A DNA stretch of 64,000 nt from Delphinapterus leucas (taxonomy: Eukaryota > Chordata > Mammalia > Artiodactyla > Monodontidae). How positions within the stretch are numbered: the stretch's first letter is position 1; each line of letters begins with the position of its first letter. Position numbers and translations under genes: made by a program. The notes beneath the pieces are model-generated. The model was not told the origin of the DNA. It worked only from the letters and a program-made list of their open reading frames with translations, and made no database searches. The stretch lies in NCBI RefSeq assembly GCF_002288925.2, contig NW_022098048.1, positions 18,663,664 to 18,727,663 on the forward strand, written 5' to 3'. Shown here one piece after another: positions 50,477-62,420 of the stretch.

Positions 50477-51527
50477 AATACATGCAGTTTAGACAAGTGC
50501 TTTCATGTATCAAAAATGTACCTTTCATTACAATAATTATTAAAATAATTATTATTCAGTAAACACTGTCTTATCTGTATATGGACTATCTAATTTGTGA
50601 ATTATTCAGGTAGATTCTTATAATAATCTGAAATTAATTCCTTCCCATTTTTTTCCACGTCAGGGCATGTCAACTAGTGTTAATATTAGCTAAGAACATA
50701 ATTAATTAGAAAGGTGACTCTACTGAGGAAAATAATCTCATAAAGTATTCCAATGACAAATAGAAATGGATTTTGATTATCCATGTGTGTATGCTTTTTG
50801 TTCATGTTGCTACTCTCAATTCATTGGTATAAATACTTGAGAGTAATCGACCTGAAACCTCATACATGAAATGAATGATGAAAACATCATCAAATTTACA
50901 ACTTTGAAAATAGCTCAAACACTATCTGCCCAGAGAATAAACATGCTCAGAACTTTAAAATGATCAGATGGCTCCTTTTGATGTGTTAGCTTGTAAAGGC
51001 CACTTTCTCCTAAAAACAAAACACATCTTCAGTGTTAAGTGGTATTACCTTTGGAAGATATATTAATTTTTCCTACAAACAAAAAAAAGAAATCCCTTAG
51101 GTGATCATTTTTTTATTTTTAAGCTGTAAATTGCTCCAGCATTGCTATTCTCCTTATTTAAAAGTGAACAAGGCCCTAAGTACCCTGAACCTGCCATGAA
51201 TTCCAGACTTGTAAAGCTCAGTGTGGAGAGAAGCTTATGAACCAGTCAGCAGGTGGCACTCACCTGCCTACTACCAGCAATTTAAAATGGTTAAATTTTA
51301 TAATTTCTAAATGACTTTGAAAGCGTAAAATATTACAAGAATCTAAAACAAAGAGCAAGCTCCTGGCTGGTGATGTATAAAAACTATGTATTTTACCTTA
51401 AGAAATAAAAATCAGAAGTAATTTTCTGTTCTATGAAGCTACTAGTTATAATGGCAAAATAGAAGCCAATTCTGTGGCTGTAAAAGCTCCAGGACATTTC
51501 TATAAAAATCAACCTGGCTGTATTTTT

Positions 51528-51729
51528 TTTTTTTCTTTGCGGTGCGCGGGGCTCTTACTGTTGTGGCCTCTCCCGTTGCAGAGCACAGGCTCCAGACACG
51601 CAGGCTCAGCGACCATGGCTCACGGGCCCAGCCGCTCCGTGGCATGTGGGATCTTCCCAGACCGGGGCACGAACCCGTGTCCCCTGCATCAGCAGGCGGA
51701 CTCTCAACCACTGTGCCACCAGGGAAGCC
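51528..51729 (-). mobile_element. CHR-type SINE in the last intron
   Basis: A minus-strand copy (sense to the host gene) with its tail seen as poly(T) at about 51522-51534. Perfect duplication CCTGGCTGTATTTTT at 51513-51527 and 51730-51744. Confidence 0.92.
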
Positions 51730-53333
51730 CCTGGCTGTATTTTTGAAAAGACAAACTGATAAGCCTGAAAAAAAAAAAAACAAAACACTGCAAAAATCCA
51801 TATGGTGCTCAAACAAAACACACATTTGCTAGAAAAGAATAATTTGTATATTAACTACATGTATACAACATATATATCACCAATCTATAGCTCTTGTTCT
51901 ACAAAGGGTAGGATCTATATAGAGACAACAAGTTTTTTGTTTTTTGTTTTTTTTTTTTTTAAAAAAGGAACTCTAATTGGAAAAATGGCATTCACAACCC
52001 ATGGAAATTCAAGTACAAGTTGGTATCGCTGACCAAGAAAACATTTATGTTTTCAGCTCAGCAAGTGTTTTTATCATTAATTTTATTTTCCTTGACATTT
52101 TGATCTCAACTGTAAATTCTGTATATTTTCTTGATTTCTAACTCAGTCAAGGAGGTATTTAAGAATCATCTTTATTCTTCTTGAAGTTCTGAATGAAATC
52201 AGCCAAAGTGGGTAAACAATCTTGTCCACTTACAAATCCACCTTTTCTGCATCTCAGAATAGACAGACTTGGGGATGGGTAGTTCCGCAAAGTGAGAATA
52301 TGGGAAAAGAGACAAAGTGACAATTCTTAGCTGATACTCTCTCCAGCGGCTGCCACTGACAATTCTCATCTGTAATAACAGCCAACCTTAGGTGTCAATT
52401 ACTCTGCAAAGCACTTTTCCTGGTTTGCCTTGTTTCACCCTTGGCTAGGCAACCTTGCCAAGTCCCCCAAGTCCTCACTGGCAGGACCAGGATGGGCACG
52501 TAGGCACTGTATCCTGAGCCTGTCTCCTATCCACTGCCCTCCTGACTCCAGGCACACTATATACCCAAATGAGGGAATGAGAGAAGGAATGAAACCTTAA
52601 GGTTCCAGGGCTCCCCACTGCTGTTTTTCTTCCTAACTACATAGGGAACAGCTGTACCACCTTGTGGAAGCGTCTGCCCCATGACTTATTTTTCTCACAC
52701 CTGCCACACTGCTGCTCTGTGTTAATGAGCTGGGCTTGTACCTCATTTTATTTGCACAGACATGGAGCTGATGCGCTGAGCAGTGTGTCAACCAACTCAA
52801 AATTTGTTTTCATATATAAATATTGAATACAGTAAGCACACATGGCCTTTCTCAGCCCAATATAGTTGACCAAAAGAAAAAGACAATTTAGTTAATAATG
52901 GTGAAATAGAGTCCAGTGAAAAACCCCACCTCCAGGATGTTACTAATGAGGTTTGTCCCCATGGAGATCAACCCTGTGCATGAACCAGGCAGAGCAGGTT
53001 TCCTGAGCGGCTCTTGTCCTGGCCCTTCTCCTGACTGTAAAGATGGGCACCCTCTTGATGACAGTGAGCCCCTCCATCTCTCTTCATTCCAGACTTAAAT
53101 ATCTAAAATAAAAGAGCTCCTTGGCTCAAATATACTTTTTTCAAAGACTGATAGATGCATCTTGATTTCTCAACAGGCTACTAGTTTATTATTCACCTCA
53201 TGATAATCAAGGGCTCAAGTTTCAGAAGTGAAAAGCACTTCCCATATAGTGTAAATGAAGATCCAGGAACAATTTCTGCTGTTTAAGGAGTCTGGAGTTG
53301 CTGTTTAGGCCTGATGGTCACTATGGACCCTAC

Positions 53334-53458
53334 CTTTTCTCCTGTATCTGTCTCCTCTCTGCGCTCCCCTTCGGAATCATCAGGGGCGGCTGTGGGCTCC
53401 CGCGCTTGCTCTAGCATTTGCTCCAGCTCTTTTAATAAAAGTTCTGTCTCAGAGACAA
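53334..53458 (-). CDS. Penultimate coding exon of the same gene
   Basis: A 125-nt minus-strand exon sits between an acceptor (TTTCTTTAG) and a donor (AAG followed by GTAGGG). Only one frame is open: the first two bases complete a codon begun in the upstream exon, then 41 codons follow, so it exits in phase 0. The peptide is VSETELLLKELEQMLEQARE followed by PTAAPDDSEGERREETDTGEK. The first half is rich in leucine and glutamate with a heptad-like pattern, suggesting a short coiled coil; the second half is an acidic, probably disordered linker. The other two frames hit stops within the first 11 codons. The phase fits both neighbours (61226-61278 and 49419-49580). Confidence 0.85.
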
Positions 53459-53796
53459 CTAAAGAAACAACGTTAATATAGTCAAAAATGTTGTATCTTA
53501 ATTAATTCAATCTAATTCATACTATTAACCACCCCCAAAGAGGACATTTTCTAAAGTTATGAGATTAAAAAATAAATAATGTTGTATAATTTTCAGATAG
53601 GCCTCTGCTTGATGTGAAATTACTATGGATTTCCAGGTGAATCTTTTATATTGAATAATTATTCCTTGAAAAATGTAGGTTACATTCTTGCTATGTGTAG
53701 ACTATAAAGTATCCCTGAAACATCAAAAGCTCACTAGAAGTTTGCATTTTTAAAATAAGGAGCCAAGGGCACCAAACTAAATTGTTATTTATAGAC

Positions 53797-54014
53797 CGAG
53801 GGTCAACAACTTTTTTTCTGTGAAGGACCAGAGAGTAAATATTTCAGGCTTTGTGGGCCAGATGGTCTCTGTTACAGCTACTCAATACTGCTGTTGGATG
53901 CAAACCATACACATACACTTAAACCAAATGAGAGTGGCTGTGTCCCAATAAAACTTTATTTACAAGAACAGGCAGCAACTGGTGGACCGTGGGCCACAAC
54001 TTGTCAATTCCTGC
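53797..54014. repeat. MER-type hAT fragment
   Basis: The stretch 'ggtcaacaactttttttctgtgaaggaccagagagtaaatatttcaggctttgtgggcc...caataaaactttatttacaagaacaggc...gtgggccacaacttgtc' is a common non-autonomous DNA transposon of mammals with imperfect inverted ends. It lies 340 bp upstream of the penultimate exon. Confidence 0.7.
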
Positions 54015-54697
54015 AATAAACTATTAAAGCTACTGTTTAAAAGGGGAAGCCATGTAATTAAGTGGCAAGGCTAAGTCCAGACTAGTCTATTCCTAATCAA
54101 AATATCAATGCATCTTAACTGCCTAATCTGATTAAAAAAAAAAAACCCACACACTTATAAAAATTGTGGTTTTTTGGTGCTACTGTGACAGAAATATGTA
54201 AGTATGTAAAAAATCTGGTAATTGATTGAACTTGCTGAGATAAAATAATATCCCCATCAAAGAAATACCTATTATAACTCTACAGACTCAATCACTGATT
54301 AACAATATCAACTGAATTCCCAATTTAAATAAAACAAACATTTTCATTTGATACCAAGTCTTGTTGAAGTAAAGATAAGGGGAAGGAGACCCGGGTGGCC
54401 TGCTCCTGCAAAACAGACTGATGGGGCCCCTGAGAAGTCTTCCAAGGGCAGCATGATTGAAAGGGAAAGGCCACGAACACACACCCCATCACCTTCCACT
54501 CTGGTTATACAAATCTGACACACCACCCCTATTATGGACTGCTCATTGGCAAGTAACCAAAAATCACACGAGGTAGAGCAGCTGAAAGTTCATGGAACCC
54601 AAGCAGGACACACCCTTCAGCGCTAAAATATTATCAATGAATATATCAACGTGTTCCCAGCAATCATATTAATTTAATTGTGCATGATATACACATC

Positions 54698-54727
54698 CAT
54701 TTGTGTGTGTGTGTTTACACACACAGG
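54698..54727. repeat. TG/AC-rich simple repeat
   Basis: A (TG)n run followed directly by 'tttacacacacacagg', which can fold as a short imperfect hairpin. Short and simple. Confidence 0.8.
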
Positions 54728-55127
54728 TATCCTTGTAAACTAAGCATGCTATAAGGTAAAAACAGAGATTATTAACGTGAGACGTTCCAGCTCAAAAGAA
54801 TTCATATTTTATTACCATCTTCTTTTATTTAATCAGCAAATGTTTATTGTGTGCCTACTAAGGGTCAGGGGCCCCAGAGAAGAGCCACAGACCAACGAGC
54901 CTTCCTGGTCATCATCTCCATCTAGCCAGTCTTAGGTTTTCTTTGTGGAAAACTCTCAAAAACAGTTTGAAAGAAGCTTTCTGATAAGCCATTCCATACC
55001 TCAGAACCAGTTCCTATGTTTAAAGACAAACAAACAAAAACTGTAACTGACATGTTAGTTGTAAGCACACAGATCTGTGTTAACTGCCAAAGCCTAAGAA
55101 CACAGAGGATAAGCTATTACATTCTAG

Positions 55128-55240
55128 AACAATGATATTCAAAATCTAGGGGCACAAGGATCACCTGGAGACTTTATTAAAAAATACGAATGCAACACCA
55201 TATCTACTGAATCAGAATTTTCTGTAGGAAAGTACATTTT
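55128..55240. repeat. MER5-like hAT fragment
   Basis: It reads 'caatgatattcaaaatctaggggcacaaggatcacctggagactttatt...tctactgaatcagaattttctg', the MER5 arrangement. Confidence 0.6.
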
Positions 55241-56107
55241 CACTGAATCAGTTTTGTTAATGAGATTAACCTCTCTTTATGACAGATTTCTTACTTAGTA
55301 ACCTGTCACTTAATAACAACTGTGTGGCTATCTTCACACCAATTCCCCAGTCCCACTCACAGATGTTGGGTTTTCCTACTTTACATTCTGAGTCTATGGA
55401 AATTGATAACTGACATTCAGTGCACTGCTGAGAAGGTGTATTTTGAGCTCTGCTGTAAAGGAAAAATGGCACACAAACTTCTTTTTATTTCTAAGACTAG
55501 ACTAAAATACAATCAATTTATGATAATGAATGTCATTGCCAAGCGCCATTGCAGGCTCTCTGTTTTCAAGTGATCTGGAAAAGTATGTACACTGCCTTTC
55601 GATCAAAGGGAAGACAAAGTAATGGATGACTTCATGAATCAACCAGGGTTCATAACACCAACTTGACTGATGTCAAATTCTGCTTCCAGAGCAACAGGAG
55701 GCTTGCTTTTCTAAATGGGTATTCCTATACTGTAAACGCAGAGAGTGCAAAAATAATTCTCAGAAATTGCAGTTACTGTAATCTACAAACTAGGTTATCA
55801 AAATTGGTCAATGATCTCCTCCAAAGATAGAGAGAGAATGCACGCCTGTGCTAACTGCATGACTAATCAACTTCTATCAATCCTCATTATCCTGTAGTTT
55901 TCCTAACTTGCTTCAATTTGTTGAGTGATAGCTGCTCTATCATGCAGAGAAAGTGGAAAAAAAAAAAAAGAAAAGAAAAAAGTATCTCTCATACTGAAGT
56001 CCATATCTGGCTTTTAAAAATGACTTTTTATAAAATAAATCAGTGTTTTTTTCCACTCCTGATAAGAAATAACTTACTGTTTATCTCAATAAATCAGTCA
56101 CTATTTT

Positions 56108-56622
56108 TTAAAATAAATTTATTTATATTTTATTTATTTTTCACTGTGTTGGGTCTTCGTTGCCACATGTGGGCTTTATCTAGTTGTGGACAGCGGGGGC
56201 TACTCTTTGTTGTGGTGTGCATGCTTCTTTTTTTTTTTTAACATCTCTATTGGAGTATAATTGCTTTACAATGGTGTGTTAGTTTCTGCTTTATAACAAA
56301 GTGAATCAGCTATACATATATATATATCCCCATATCTCCCTCTTGAGTCTCCCTCCCACCCTCCCTATCCCACAGTGTGCATGCTTCTCATTGTGGTGGC
56401 TTCTCTTGTTGCGGAGCAGAGGCTCTAGGGCCACGGGCTTCAGTAGTTGTGGCACGTGGACTCAGCAGTTGTGGCTCGCGGCCTCGAGAGCACAGGTTCA
56501 GTAGTTGTGGTGCACAGGGTTAGTTGCTCCGCAGCATGTGAGATCTTCCCAGACCAGGGATCGAACCGGTGTCCCCTGCGTTGGCAGGCGGATTCTTAAC
56601 CACTGCGCCACCAGGGAAGTCC
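56108..56622 (-). mobile_element. CHR-type SINE, split by an L1 tail
   Basis: The minus-strand SINE is present at 56389-56622 and 56108-56228 with an L1 tail between. The outer duplication AATCAGTCACTATTTT is perfect at 56092-56107 and 56623-56638. It lies sense to the host gene in the second-last intron. Confidence 0.92.
56229..56374 (-). mobile_element. L1 3' tail nested in the SINE
   Basis: The plus strand reads 'aacatctctattggagtataattgctttacaatggtgtgtt...'. It carries its own perfect 14-bp duplication GTGTGCATGCTTCT at 56215-56228 and 56375-56388, which is SINE sequence, so the L1 came second. Confidence 0.92.
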
Positions 56623-57539
56623 AATCAGTCACTATTTTAAAAGCCTTCAAATGTATATTTATGAAGTTTTCTTTACTCTCTATTTCTCTATTGAATGTCT
56701 AAAGAAGCTATTTCCTCCCTTATATAACGAGGCCACTGGCTGGGTTATTTCAAACCCGGCACTGAAAAATAGCATCTTAAATAAACTTTCAGGGCCATTT
56801 CAATGTTGAAATTTTGAAGTCATTCTTACAGAAAAGGAGGGTGAAGAGGAGGAAAAAGCACTTGGTTTTGTTTTGTTTTCAAGTAACCACAAACCCTCCT
56901 CTGCGTGTTCATGATTTAAACGTAGAGATGAGTGAAATACAGGCTGAAGTGGAATGAAGAAGAGGACACCTTTCTGGGACACAAACAGAAACAGGAGGCA
57001 CAAAGGCCGAGAGGTTAAAGGTGACTCCAAGCCAAGAGCAGGTGGGCAAAGTTTGCCTTGAATAGCAAGACAGCACCCTTCTCCCCGTTAGCCTTTTACA
57101 CCCCAGACCCAGGCCTCAAGCTTTCATCTCCTACTCGGGCTCAGCCACCATCCAGACCTTTCCTATATTAGCCATTCTCTGCCATTCTCACCTATCTCAG
57201 ACAGCTAATGAACACATCCTTTGCTAACTTATTAATTAATGTTAGTAGATTACTAGTCAATCCAGGGTACTATGTCAATCTTTTATCTATCAAAAGTTTA
57301 ATACACTGTCTACTTCCCAAAAAGAAATGAGGTATTTACCAACAGAAAACACTGATACAATAAAACAAATGACAAAAACTCAAAGACTGAAAATAAAAGA
57401 AGTCAAAATCAATTCATTAAGGAAGATACGAAAGGCATTACATTTAAAAAATGCTTAGACCAACTACCATTGCTGTAAAGAAAAACCATAAATTTAGCTT
57501 TAAGCTTCCGGTACTCAAAGCAACCAAGGAAATTGTTGC

Positions 57540-57745
57540 AAACTTTGATTAATTTTAAGAAGCTATGTGACCTTAGAAAAGTCATGTAACCTATTAAGTA
57601 CCTCAGTTTCTCCACTGACAGAATGGGCGTTAAAATAATATCTACCTTATCTATCTCATATAGATCTTGTGAGGGTTAAATAAATTGATATATATGAAAT
57701 GTTTAGAAAAGTGAGGACACATACTAACTGCTACAGGTGTTATCA
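57540..57745. repeat. MIR SINE
   Basis: A MIR pattern: 'gctatgtgaccttagaaaagtcatgtaacc...cctcagtttctccactgac...agatcttgtgagggttaaataaattg'. Confidence 0.8.
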
Positions 57746-57901
57746 TTATTATTATTGTATTATTATTTCATCATCAATGGATTTTTTTTTTTTTTGGTCC
57801 CTAAACACTGAAAAAAAAATATAATACAAGATATTCCGGGTGGCAATTCTCCAAAAAAATACAGACATGCTCCACAAATAGCTATTTCTTAGATTAAGTC
57901 T

Positions 57902-58156
57902 CTTTTTATAACCACTTTTTAAAATTGAAGTATAGTTAATTTACAATGTTGTGTTAGTTTCAGGTGTACAGCAAAATGATATATACATATGTGTATATAT
58001 ATTATTTTCCAGATTCTTTTCCATTATAGGTTATTATAAGATATTAAATATAGTTTCCTATGCTATACAGTAGGCCCTTGTTGTTTACCTATTTTACATA
58101 TATAGTAGTGTGTATATGTTAATCCCAAACTCCTAATTTATCTCTCCCTCCCGGCA
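57902..58156 (-). mobile_element. L1 3' end
   Basis: The plus strand reads 'aaaattgaagtatagttaatttacaatgttgtg...tgctatacagtaggcccttgttgtttacc...cctccc'. Target duplication TTAGATTAAGTCT (57889-57901) and TTAGATTAAATCT (58157-58169), one mismatch. Confidence 0.87.
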
Positions 58157-59197
58157 TTAGATTAAATCTTTATACAGCCATGAATATACAGTTTAATTTA
58201 TTTAATGATTCCTCAATTTTTTCTATTATTTTCCAGAAATAGTCCTCTATTTGTCGGATAAGAGGGCTTCTACTGTATCTCTTTATTACAGATGAAGAAA
58301 CTGATACTTGGAAAGGTAAAGTAGATCCACTTAATTGACTCTCCCTGGGATCTCTAACTAAGGGAAAGAGAGAAGCAACTGTAGAGCATAAAACCCATAA
58401 TGGAATATCACAGCTGGGGCAGTAGACTAACAGGAGACACATTAGCACCTGGGAGCATAAGGAAAGAGGGTACAAAAGTGGGGTGGAGACTCAAGAATCT
58501 GACGGTATAATTTTCCTCTGTTGCTCGATCTAGGACTGATCCTACCTTAAGCTAAGAAGAAATGAGAGATCTCAGAGGCCTGCATCAAGGGATCCACAGA
58601 AATATGGGTAGTGGGTAAAAAATTTGAGGAGGGTACAAACTACTGAAAAAGAACTACTCTTTCAGGAAGTAGTCAGCTCTTACAAAGAACACAGAAGACT
58701 AGATGTTTCTGTTCTTTAGTTCAAATGGGATTGAGGAGTGGAACACTGATCAGGTAAACTATTTTAACAATTAACTACTGAGACTTTCAGAGCCATACAG
58801 AACATGAGACTACTGACAGGGCTTCCCTTTAATGGAAGACTACTGAGATGTGTTCACTCATTTACATGGAAGAGTCATTTCCAGTCAGTGGATTCCTGGC
58901 AGGCATGAATTTCTTCTGTAGGATCCTGTGCTAGTTGGAGAGGAGAAGGATCCAGCTGTAGTATCAGGGTCACCTGGTGGTAACTCAGCCTAGGGCTAAA
59001 ATGACTTTTGATATTTCTACAGGAATATCTGAAAAGATGTGAGGCAAAGGAACAAAATAACCAAAAAAGAAAAAAAGCACCTTAAATAGCGGGAAAGCAG
59101 TAGCAGAATAAGTTTAAGAAGAGATAGAAACAACGGAATTTTGTAGTGGTTTAGGAGAGGAGCCAAAGAAATTTCTTTTTAAAAAATAACTACCTCG

Positions 59198-59421
59198 GGC
59201 TTCCCTGGTGGTGCAGTGATTGAGAGTCCGCCTGCTGATGCGGGGGACACGGCTTCGTGCCCCGGTCCGGGAAGATCCCACATGCCGCGGAGCAGCTAGG
59301 CCTGTGAGCCATGGCCACTGAGCCTGCGCGTCCGGAGCCTGTGTTCCACAACAGGAGAGGCCACAATAGTGAGAGCCCCGCGTACTGCGCAAAAAAAAGA
59401 AAAAACAAACAAACAAAAAAA
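59198..59421 (+). mobile_element. CHR-type SINE
   Basis: A near-consensus copy with 'ggcttccctggtggtgcagtg', '...ccgcctgctgatgcggggg' and an A-rich tail. Short flanking duplication CTACCTCG (59190-59197 and 59425-59432). Antisense to the host gene. Confidence 0.9.
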
Positions 59422-60569
59422 ACCCTACCTCGTCCTTCCTCTGCCTGCTTTCCTTTCTTTTACTGAGACTGAAAACAAATGGCGTATTTAGCCAATGGAA
59501 ATGAGAGCCCCGTAGGATCTTGGGGTGGCTTCAAGGAGAGGGAGTGTGGCACAATGACTTCTCTGGGTTTAACTGGCTTTGAAACCTCTTTGTATGGCTG
59601 CCAAAGTTCCACCTAGCAAACAAGCATGTGCCTGCTTTTCAAGACCAACGAAAATGTAGGAAAAGTAAAGTGCTTTTGAAAGTGAAGAGCTTCTCCCTGC
59701 AGGCGACATTCTCCCTACTGTGGTCTAACTCCAATGGCAATTAATTCAGCTGGAAGCCCTAGGCTGCTGCTTTTCTTCCTTCTCCCCCTTTGGCACCCCT
59801 AGGACCCCAATAAATATGGACTAGATAAGTCTGGATTGAAGCGTATTGATGCTGGTATTTCCTCCCACAACTGCTGATGCTTTATTTTAAAAAATTAAAT
59901 ATATGACAAAGCCAGAGAAAATTTAATTCGAGGGAATAGAAACCTGAAGACAATTGAAAATCCCTAGTATGTAAATCAATACCAAAAACCCACTAATGTT
60001 TCTCATATATGTATACATGTACATTTTTTTTCTTCAAAGGAATACAATTATATGTGGTGAAATTAAATACAGGTAGAAGAACTAAAAGCAGGACAGGCCT
60101 TCACATACCCATGTTTTCCTTTGATAAGGCATCATCTGAACAAACATTTTCAAAAGATGATTTTAAAATAGCTTTCCTAGAAAAAGAATTTGACAGATTT
60201 ATTTTCAAAAGATCAGGCATGTATATTTAAATATCTGTTCATGCATATTCATTGGTAACTGTAAATTATGAGTATATATTTCCTACCTTGGGGTACTTTT
60301 TCTTTGTTGTTGTACACAGTAAGTAAGGCAGTGAAAAACAAAATAATACTGATCTGAGCTCTCACTAGGTGAAAACCACTAGTAATCTACCCAGCACCTT
60401 ACAAAGCCTTTTTCGTGTAATCCTCCCTCCAAAAACCTACCAATTGTTACTCAGAGGAACTAAGAAATTTGACAACATAGGAAAATGGTTGAACGTGACA
60501 GTACTAAATTCTGTCAGACTGCAAAATCCATGCTTTTCCCACTACACCATGTTGCTGATTTAGAGTCAG

Positions 60570-60735
60570 AAAACATCTGTTCAAACGCATTTTCTCTAAC
60601 CAGAAGATCTTGAGAAAGTCACTTAAATTCTTTAAGGCACAAATTCTTCATCTTTTAGGTGGAGATAATTATGATATACCCCTATCTATTTGATGGGGTT
60701 ACTGTGAAGTGTCAAGATTAGGAAGTGAAAGTCCT
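60570..60735 (+). repeat. MIR SINE
   Basis: A MIR pattern: 'tctaaccagaagatcttgagaaagtcacttaaattctttaaggc...atcttttaggtggagataattatg...gatggggttactgtgaag'. A second diverged piece may lie at 60370-60560. Confidence 0.7.
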
Positions 60736-61225
60736 TTTTAAAAATTTAATTATTCATCTTCTAATAAAGGACAAAGAAGAAGAGAAGGACTGTCATATTA
60801 GGCCAGTCTTTGTCTTTGAGTAGGACTCCTTTTCACATAACACTGATTACTATTCATTAAAAAAATAAATAACCTGTATGGCTGGTTCAGTGATAAACAC
60901 TAAAACTTGTCATCAGTGACTCATTATAAAGGCTTATTTCTGGTTTGCATTACCTATTTTTAAACTAAAAACCTGCTTCTTATCTGGTTGCTCACATGAT
61001 ATTAATCTTTGAAACTTATAGTTCAACACATTTGTACCAACATAAAACTTTCTCCATAATTCTAAGCCTACTACTTATCATTTTATTAATTCTTTTAGAA
61101 AATTTAAAACGTATTTCCCTAGAGAAACAAAATTAAGAACCAGGGAGAAATGTCATATAAAAATTAAACCCAATATATATATATTTCAATTTTATCATAA
61201 TAGTTTTTAATTTAAAAAAGCATAC

Positions 61226-61278
61226 CTTTTCCTAAATTTGGGCTTTTTCTTTTGAGTATTATTTTTGGAAACTTGCAT
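61226..61278 (-). CDS. Upstream small coding exon of the same gene
   Basis: A 53-nt minus-strand exon is flanked by an acceptor (GTTACTTTACAG) and a donor (AAAAG followed by GTATGC). The phase needed by the next exon gives one leading base, then CKFPKIILKRKSPNLGK, then one base that joins the next exon to form valine. The peptide is strongly basic (KRK), so the protein moves from a basic segment through a leucine-rich helix to an acidic linker. Exons this short cannot be proven from one genome, but both splice sites and the phase agree. In a different frame the exon would read MQVSKNNTQKKKPKFRK, but that frame runs into a stop in the next exon. Further exons should lie beyond the right edge. 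Confidence 0.72.
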
Positions 61279-61729
61279 CTGTAAAGTAACAACACAAAAA
61301 GATCAGTTAGCTCATATGGGATACGATGAGTTCAGCATAATAATGGATCCTATATGGTCTGAGTAAGTTAGCCCAGAATAAAAACTCTGGTCCCCAGCCC
61401 TGAACAACATATGTAATTCTAAGTCAGCCACTTCATCATCACTGCAATTCCACTGACCTGCTCAACTTCTAGGAATGCTCGACTCATCCAGTACAAATGC
61501 CTACCCCCTATATCCACTCTCCCTTCCTCACCTTCCACAAATACACAAAAATACTAAGTAAAACTACTTTTAAATTTTAATTCATATATGATCTTTAAAG
61601 AAAGAAAAATTCAGATGCCAGAAACATGTGGAATGCAAAGCTATATAGGTGGGAACTGACATGGTGAAGACCCACTGAGAATTTATACCAGAAAAGGGCC
61701 AAAAGGGCTTGGGACTGGGGTTTTAATGT

Positions 61730-62420
61730 CTAAGCAAGGACAAGATGAAGGATGTGGAGGAACTGGAACCCTCGTACATTGCTGGTGGGAATGTGAAATG
61801 GTGGAGCCATTTTGGAATACTGTTTGACAGTTCCTCAATATGTTAAATGTAGAGTTACCCCATGATGCAGCAATTCCACTTCTAGGTATATGTCCAAGAG
61901 AAATGAAAACATACGTCAATGTAAAAAATTATATTTGGTCATAATTATGAAACTATGAATGCGCATAACAGCATTATTCATAATAGCCAAAAAGGTAGAA
62001 ACAACCCAAATATCCATTAATGGATAGATATGTGATATATCCATGTAATGAAATATTACTCAGCCTTTAAAAATACTGAAGTACTGACACATACTACAAC
62101 GTGGATGAATCTTGAAATCATTACGGTAAGTGAAAAGTTGAAAAAAAGTCAGACACAAAACGCCATGTTGTATGATTTCATTTATCTGAAATGTCCAGAA
62201 AAGGCAAATCCATAGAGACAGAAGTAGATTAGCGATTGCCAGGGACTGAGGGGATGTAGAAATGGGCAGCGATTCCTAATGAATATCAGGTTCCCTTTTG
62301 GTGGTATGAAAAAGTGTTCTGAAATTAGATAGTGGTATTGGTTGACAACTGAATATACTAAGAAACACTGGATTTTACAATTTAAAGGACTGAATAAGTT
62401 ATATCTCAATGAAGGTAAAA
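61730..62420 (+). repeat. Old L1M LINE 3' end
   Basis: It follows the L1M order closely: 'gctggtgggaatgtgaaatggtggagcc', '...gcagcaattccacttctaggtatatgtcc', '...ttcataatagccaaaaagg', '...gacacaaaacgccatgttgtatgatttc', '...ggactgagg'. Sense opposite to the host gene; no intact frame. Confidence 0.85.

Larger units (their letters stand above)
49581..53333 (-). other. Last intron of the right-hand gene
   Basis: This 3.75-kb intron runs between the 53334-53458 donor and the 49580 acceptor. It holds an (AC) microsatellite at 50024-50055, a full plus-strand SINE at 50134-50476 and a minus-strand SINE at 51528-51729. The remainder, including 50500-51500 and 51750-53330, is AT-rich and shows no further exon that I can support. 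Confidence 0.7.
53459..61225 (-). other. Second-last intron of the right-hand gene
   Basis: This 7.8-kb intron separates the 61226-61278 and 53334-53458 exons. It contains a MER-type hAT fragment (about 53797-54014), a MER5-like piece (55128-55240), a SINE split by an L1 tail (56108-56622), an L1 tail (57902-58156), a further SINE (59198-59421) and MIR fragments near 57540 and 60370-60730. No internal exon was found; a small missed one is possible. Confidence 0.65.

Noticed and set aside
61226..61278. Alternative frame MQVSKNNTQKKKPKFRK for the small exon
   Set aside because: Joining it in this frame to the next exon gives an immediate stop; the other frame fits both neighbours.
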